A DNA stretch of 64,000 bases from Anisus vortex (lineage: Eukaryota; Mollusca; Gastropoda; Planorbidae). Below are positions 60,890 to 64,000 of this stretch, in pieces. The stretch covers positions 16,064,447 through 16,128,446 of the forward strand of contig OX421506.1 in assembly GCA_949126835.1 (NCBI GenBank), given 5' to 3'. The notes under the pieces were generated by a model. The model ran no database searches, was not told the origin of the DNA, and saw only the letters and a program-made list of their open reading frames with translations. Each line of letters begins with the position of its first letter. The stretch's first letter is position 1. A program made the position numbers and the translations under genes.

Positions 60890-62355
60890 ACGAATATCGG
60901 TCATAAATGAATGACGTAGTAAGGCATTGACCTCTTAACAAGTGCGTATCAGAGTCCAAGGCGACCAAGGTTTGACCTTTGTGCCCTGAGGGCAGTTTAA
61001 ATAAAATAATTCGTCCAACCCCGTGGAAATTGGAGGATAATTCTGGAGCGTAGTATTTTATAGAGAAAGAGGTTAAAATGCGTATTAAGACCCTGTAGAA
61101 TCTTCGATGATAGTTTTCTTTGTAAAGTCCCGACCTCCTTAAAGTTAGTTCAGTTTAAACGTTTGTAGAGTGAAGTCGCTATATTAATACTTGTACATAT
61201 AATGTCATTTTGTTGAAATACTTATGTTACCATCAGTTGATGAGATTATTGATCGTTTATATTGAGTCTACAATTTAAATAAAATTGTTTATTCAACAAC
61301 TGGAGTTGTTTGATCTATCATTGTTGAGAAAGGTGTTGAAGATAATTATCACGAATATAACTACATTACTGCATAGACCTGTCAGTCAAGGAACCCCTAG
61401 CTTGGGCTACAGATTAGCAGAATCTAGAGACTTCTAATAAAGATACAACTATATGCATTGAATCCGATTTAACGAGTCGTAATAATGGTCATCATATAGA
61501 GGTCCATAACAATATATATATATAATAAATTGGATTTGTGTAAAAGCAATTCATTTGCGAACATGAATTTCTGCATATTGAAGGTTACATATTATGTATT
61601 AACTTTTCGAAATGTACTCTATATGATCTATATGGAGCCATGGAATATGATAACAATAATAGTAGAACATATTCTGGAAATAAAACAACTGCAGGTCATC
61701 TCGCCTGATCAAATTAATGCTAAAGAAGCACAACCAGAAGAAAAAAACTGCAGGCTAAATCTAGAGACAGTGGGCCGTAATGTTACAAAACATACTGCAC
61801 CGTGATTTACATTAAATGTTACAAAACATACTGCACCGTGATTTACATTGAATTGAGAACGAAGAAGAATTTTTGTCTGCTGCCTAATGTTCAAAACACG
61901 TAAATATGCACAGGCTTGATGTAATGGCGAATAAAAGGATGGTACAAGAGTAAGATTAATATTTTTGTCTCTATTTTAAAATATGTCCTTGAGTTTACCA
62001 AACTCCAATGGTTACTCGACTTTACTTAGGCTATAGTAAAAACTGTTGGGCTGAGTACTAATCAAACACTGCTCTGGTATGCCGTCGTTAACAAAAGCAA
62101 CTGGTAAAAGCCGCTTCATCGGCAGTTCTTCAATTTTGGTCTGACTAAGTACATATTGCAAGTTTCATTAGATCGTCTAAAGCAAGGGTCGGCAACCAAC
62201 GCACGCTGGCCAGACTTGGCACTAAGTGCGATTTACAGTGGCAAGTGGGTTACCATAGAACTCGACGCTACCATTTCTAAATTCAAAACTGTTAGTTCCG
62301 AAAAACACCAATCGAACACAAAATAACACTTTTACGTAAATGCTATGCATTTAGT

Positions 62356-62415
<60 letters not shown>

Positions 62416-63202
62416 TCATCATCATCATCATCATCATCATTGGCTCCATAGTCTCGAAAGACGATTAGATTTGCGCTCCTGTGATTTGGCCAGCCCTGCA
62501 AAATTGACTGTGTCTGTGGAGACCTATCATTGAGAGACAGGCTCTATCGCATCTCTCGCACTTGAAAGCTGGACCGTTGGAGATTGTTAGGGGCAGCCTA
62601 CTTTTCTTCGCTGCTCGTTTAGTCTCCGCCATAAGGCGAAGTTTGCCCTCTGCCGCATTTATACCGGTGTGTAAGGTGACTCTCCAACTATTTCTGTGCT
62701 GAGCAAGGTTCTCCCAGTTTCCGACCTCTACATCTATAGCCTTTAGATCACGCTTGCAGACGTCCTTGAACCTGAGTTGGGGGCGGCCGGTAGCTCTCTT
62801 GCTTTCCGCGAGCTCAGCATATAGCAGGTCTTTTGGGAATCGCCCATCCTCCATCCTGGAAACATGGCCAAGCCACCGATGACGTCGTTGGCGAAGGAGA
62901 GTGATCATGCTAGGCATGTTAGCCCGTTGCAAGACCTAGTTGTTTTTTATGCGGTCCTTCCAAGATATCCCAAGTATGCGTCTGAGGCAGCGCATGTGGA
63001 AAGAAGAGAGTCTCTTTTCTTGCGATGCGTACAGGGTCCAAGTTTCGCTGGCGTACAGGAGAGTGCTGATCACACATGCACGATAGACAGCTATTTTTGT
63101 ATTAATAGACAGCATCTTGTTGGCCCATACTCAGCCTGGATAAAGTAGCGGAAGCCTTGCCAATTCTCCTGCTGATTTCTGTGTCCAGTGATAGACCGAT
63201 AA

Positions 63203-63283
<81 letters not shown>

Positions 63284-64000
63284 CCTATATTATATATAAT
63301 ATATAAATATATATATGCAAAACAATAAAATATTAAGAAAAAAAGAAATTGATAACAAATTGTACTCATTCGCTTCCGGAACAATTCGACGGGCATAAAG
63401 ACTAGTATAAACATAATTTCCTAGTGGTAATCTTCTTACAAATTAGATCTCAGCCAGCCTTCAATGTCATTAATGGAGGAATTAGAAAACAACCATCGGT
63501 TTATATTGTGTGGGTCCATTGTTGGCGACATAATACCATGTGAGGCAGGACCACCGTAGTTGGATCCAAGTCTGAACAAGAAATAAAATTAAAGACTTAT
63601 GTCTTAGCAGTAAAAACGTAATACAATATAATTCATTAATTTATTAATTGCATTTTTTGATGCTTTTTATTATATTAACATTTAGCGACCCTCAGCTGTA
63701 CATTTGTACTACTTACAATAGTGCGATAAGACGAGTAGTTGTCAATACCGTTGCGTACGTCTTATTAAATTCCCCAACGCCAGTTGCCTTTTCCAAATCA
63801 CACATTTTTCCAAGGTGTGCAGAGCCTGAAAATATATACATACAACATATGGAAATTAGCCCTTTTTACGGTGCTTCCGTTCAGTCATTTTAAAATTATA
63901 TATACATACATGTATATACATTTTAAAAACATATTTAAAAAGCAGTTATAATTATAGTTTACACCATAGGTTCTCAACCTTTATCGTCTCACCGCCCCCT
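49257..64000 (-). CDS. secreted ADAM/MIG-17-like protein with lost zinc site (copy 3, last 8 exons; 5' part off the window)
   Basis: Exons on the minus strand: 63825-63717, 63571-63440, 60700-60550, 59629-59495, 58564-58510, 54316-54179, 52830-52731, 49332-49257. With one nucleotide from the preceding exon they join to 299 codons including the stop, with no disruption. The zinc site is lost here too: LIALLLGSNYGG in place of AHELGHxxGxxHDG, so even the first His differs, while the Met-turn (HGIMSP) is kept. The Cys-rich parts ([28 protein letters not shown]) follow in the same order as copy 2. The C-terminal tail is short and diverged ([19 protein letters not shown]). The upstream exons should lie about 1-10 kb right of the window. 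Confidence 0.82.
49768..50028. mobile_element. hAT MITE nested in the hAT element
   Basis: Begins CAGTGGCGTATTTTGG, ends CCTAAATACAGCCCTG, flanked by GTTTCTAC on both sides (49760-49767, 50029-50036). 261 bp, with repeated 'gggcccccac' stretches. Confidence 0.9.
50330..51722 (+). pseudogene. hAT transposase remnant
   Basis: Across frames: [17 protein letters not shown] (RNase H-like core with the first catalytic Asp), [47 protein letters not shown] (C/S-x-x-R-W block), [20 protein letters not shown] and a C-terminal [17 protein letters not shown] dimerisation region. Many stops and frameshifts; not functional. Confidence 0.82.
52731..52830 (-). CDS. copy 3 exon: second PLAC-like module
   Basis: 100 nt, donor gtgagt, acceptor accctcag, phases 1 and 2. 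Encodes [19 protein letters not shown] and VKMCCYYC. Confidence 0.85.
52840..53480. other. copy 3 intron with a faint SINE trace
   Basis: 'acttcacaggtacccatcagac' at about 53007-53028 reads, in reverse, like the SINE body in the matching introns of copies 1 and 2. The rest is AT-rich. Confidence 0.4.
53480..54160 (-). repeat. 24-bp minisatellite (about 28 units) in the copy 3 intron
   Basis: Unit 'tacgaccagtgtaaatcgaa' plus 'atgc', next to the donor of the first PLAC-like exon. The same unit exists as a few degenerate seeds in the same intron of copies 1 and 2. The period of 24 creates artificial ORFs (CYDQCKSK repeats). Confidence 0.95.
54179..54316 (-). CDS. copy 3 exon: first PLAC-like module
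   Basis: 138 nt, donor gtgagt, acceptor catttag, phases 1 and 1. Encodes [24 protein letters not shown] and [12 protein letters not shown]. Shorter than the paralogues (45 full codons against 52-53). Confidence 0.85.
54747..54855. mobile_element. 109-bp MITE with GC-rich inverted ends
   Basis: Begins CCCAGCGGGCACAC, ends GTGTCCCGCTGGG. Interior has tacgac/tcgacggg-like words and 'cacgtgttttcgtgg'. No duplication resolved. Superfamily unknown. Confidence 0.65.
55709..56391 (+). mobile_element. TTAA-flanked DNA transposon carrying a MADF fragment
   Basis: Perfect 21-bp inverted ends GCATGTTCTTAATTGCCCGAA (55709-55729 and 56371-56391), flanked by TTAA on both sides. It holds an ORF with a MADF-like domain. 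TTAA flanks suggest piggyBac; a MADF protein suggests PIF/Harbinger, whose 3-bp duplication (TTA or TAA) does not fit as a direct repeat here. Confidence 0.82.
55883..56149 (+). CDS. MADF-like domain fragment
   Basis: 88 aa. The C-terminal half reads [29 protein letters not shown] and [11 protein letters not shown]. The pattern (L-I-x-x-V/A-x-x-x-P-x-L-W-x-x-x-x-x-x-Y-K-N ... W/L-x-x-I-A-x-x-L) is the first two helices of the MADF/SANT-like DNA-binding domain. It is truncated at the third helix. Inside the TTAA-flanked element. Confidence 0.65.
   Translation: MLTKPPIDWLNRSRSLCEKAPKCPSLNEIKIASTQDNQLPELSEDSLAIFIDAWENTPCLWNPLHRDYKNKGEKTKALNNIAKNLCAM
56805..56960 (+). mobile_element. SINE 3' tail domain
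   Basis: 'tttgatagaatatattgtta', then 'caagtttcagctcgattggt' and an (acaagcag)n-type tail, as at 39145-39295. Confidence 0.6.
57075..58377. repeat. 33-bp minisatellite (about 39 units) with higher-order structure
   Basis: Unit 'cagttcgtctgccagacaat' plus 'tcgtctaccgcga'. A block of about 446 bp (57131 onward) is repeated at 57577 onward with its unit variants in the same order. The period, a multiple of 3, produces long ORFs on both strands ([11 protein letters not shown] repeats), which I treat as artefacts. In the copy 3 intron between the RCxxGxC exon and the first PLAC-like exon. Confidence 0.93.
58510..58564 (-). CDS. copy 3 exon: RCxxGxC end of the cysteine-rich region
   Basis: 55 nt, donor gtaagt, acceptor ttatctag, phases 0 and 1. 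Encodes [18 protein letters not shown]. Confidence 0.82.
58812..59269. mobile_element. MITE with TTAAAGACCAAGTGAAGAG inverted ends
   Basis: 25-bp ends with one mismatch (58812-58836, 59245-59269), 458 bp. A diverged copy lies at 4975-5743. Target duplication unclear. Confidence 0.78.
59495..59629 (-). CDS. copy 3 exon: ADAM cysteine-rich region
   Basis: 135 nt, acceptor tctcaatag, donor gtaaaa, phase 0 at both ends. Encodes [18 protein letters not shown] and [15 protein letters not shown]. It lacks the CC pair of copy 2. The acceptor lies in a tandem repeat. Confidence 0.82.
59612..59835 (-). repeat. tandem repeat of a splice acceptor (4 units, 59 then 54 bp)
   Basis: Unit 'tgtgatatctataggcctat' plus 'tgagacaaa(acaaa)tcag' plus 'agcagaacaatggttttagct'. 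On the gene strand each unit holds tttgtctcaatag followed by the first codons of the exon. Only the unit nearest the exon (acceptor at 59630) gives an open frame. Confidence 0.92.
59853..60120 (+). mobile_element. tRNA-derived SINE, 38.9 kb family
   Basis: 'ggagcccagtggtcgagcgg' (A box region), 'aaggtcctggttttgaatcc' (B box), then 'ttgagtctaaacagctctga', 'atgtcgtgaccacagaaatt'. The 3' tail is lost. Confidence 0.78.
60550..60700 (-). CDS. copy 3 exon: linker after the metalloprotease-like domain
   Basis: 151 nt, acceptor atttatag, donor gtatga, phases 2 and 0. Encodes [29 protein letters not shown] and SIAYMMR. The 5' end is 5 codons longer than in copy 2; using the nearer AG would shift the frame, which decided the start. 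Confidence 0.78.
60757..60885 (+). repeat. (TA)n microsatellite
   Basis: About 130 bp of almost pure TA, with a 'catgtatctgatctgat' break. A further TA run follows the LTR at 61511. Confidence 0.95.
60886..61511 (+). mobile_element. probable solo LTR inserted in a TA repeat
   Basis: Starts TGTTACGAATATCGG, ends GGTCCATAACA, so the ends are TG...CA with TGTTA/TAACA inversion. An 'aataaa' signal lies at about 61279. TA-repeat sequence on both sides is consistent with a 4-5-bp duplication within the repeat. No internal retrotransposon sequence. Length 626 bp. Confidence 0.6.
61785..61855 (+). repeat. 39-bp tandem duplication
   Basis: 'tgttacaaaacatactgcac' plus 'cgtgatttacatt' occurs twice in a row. 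Confidence 0.85.
62183..62330. mobile_element. hAT MITE fragment (44086 family)
   Basis: 'caagggtcggcaaccaacgc' then 'gccagacttggcac'. Left end only. Confidence 0.5.
62357..62440 (+). repeat. (TA)n then (CAT)n at a LINE end
   Basis: TA repeat 62360-62413, then nine CAT units. On the minus strand the ATG run is the 3' tail of the LINE fragment. Confidence 0.95.
62414..63195 (-). pseudogene. LINE reverse-transcriptase C-terminus with zinc finger
   Basis: On the minus strand: [39 protein letters not shown], a stop, then the open frame 62932-62465 with [37 protein letters not shown] and a Cys-rich end [20 protein letters not shown]. It ends GAQI-TAA, then TCGTCTTTCGAGACTATGG and the ATG tail. 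This is the familiar C-terminus of a widespread animal non-LTR element. Frameshifts near 63080-63130 and one stop; 5'-truncated. Confidence 0.88.
63200..63282 (+). repeat. (TA)n microsatellite
   Basis: TA run of about 80 bp. Confidence 0.95.
63440..63571 (-). CDS. copy 3 exon: C-terminal half of the degenerate zincin
   Basis: 132 nt, acceptor tgttcag, donor gtaaga, phase 2 at both ends. Encodes [18 protein letters not shown] and [18 protein letters not shown]. The third zinc His position is Tyr, and the Cys of F-S-N-C-S is Ser. Confidence 0.87.
63717..63825 (-). CDS. copy 3 exon: central zincin segment
   Basis: 109 nt, acceptor attttcag, donor gtaagt, phases 1 and 2. Encodes [20 protein letters not shown] and [11 protein letters not shown]. 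It ends at the position of the missing active-site His-Glu. Confidence 0.86.
63967..64000 (+). mobile_element. hAT end, cut by the window edge
   Basis: 'cataggttctcaacctttat' and 'cgtctcaccgccccct' are the usual left end of Charlie-like hAT repeats. Confidence 0.45.

Overview
The window is eukaryotic nuclear DNA: AT-rich, with spliced genes, canonical GT-AG introns, many transposons and tRNA-derived SINEs. The transposon mix, the small secreted metalloprotease-like family and the frequent 'taggcct' word style suggest a mollusc, probably a heterobranch or pulmonate snail. That assignment is inference, because no ribosomal or mitochondrial marker is present.

The real host content is a three-member cluster of paralogous genes that the ORF-level view hides, because each exon is only 38-162 nt. 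I rebuilt them from splice sites and codon phases. Copy 2 (minus, 41665 to 23076) appears complete: 13 exons, 1353 nt, 450 aa, all phases compatible. Copy 3 (minus, runs off the right edge, ends at 49257) has its last 8 exons in view, all in frame. Copy 1 (plus, 6918 to 14866) has only its last 3 exons in view. Copies 2 and 3 are head-to-tail; copy 1 faces copy 2 tail-to-tail. The protein is a secreted ADAM/MIG-17-like zincin: signal peptide, metalloprotease-like domain with no prodomain, an ADAM-type cysteine-rich part, two PLAC-like CC-x2-C modules and an acidic C-terminal tail. In both copies where the active-site region is visible, the zinc motif HExxHxxGxxH is gone although the reading frame and the Met-turn are kept. 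The family therefore looks like duplicated, expressed-type pseudo-proteases. This is the main finding.

Layout: 1-4.6 kb, part of a minus-strand LTR retrotransposon with integrase directly after protease (Gmr1-like order). 5-15 kb, copy 1, with a complete but broken piggyBac element (TTAA-flanked) in its last intron. 15.0-15.7 kb, a 42-bp minisatellite grown from the 3' flank of copy 1. 15.7-19.8 kb, a second Gmr1-order LTR element, truncated in reverse transcriptase. 20-23 kb, intergenic. 23-41.7 kb, copy 2 with SINEs and hAT MITEs in its introns. 42-49 kb, intergenic, with a LINE end that seeds a 27-bp minisatellite and a P-type element with long inverted repeats and a THAP fragment. 49-64 kb, copy 3, whose introns carry a degenerate hAT transposon with a nested MITE, expanded 24-bp and 33-bp minisatellites, a MADF-bearing TTAA-flanked element, a solo LTR and a LINE fragment.

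Introns of the three copies can still be aligned in places (a SINE upstream of the second PLAC-like exon, 24-bp minisatellite seeds after the first PLAC-like exon), so the duplications carried introns and repeats with them.
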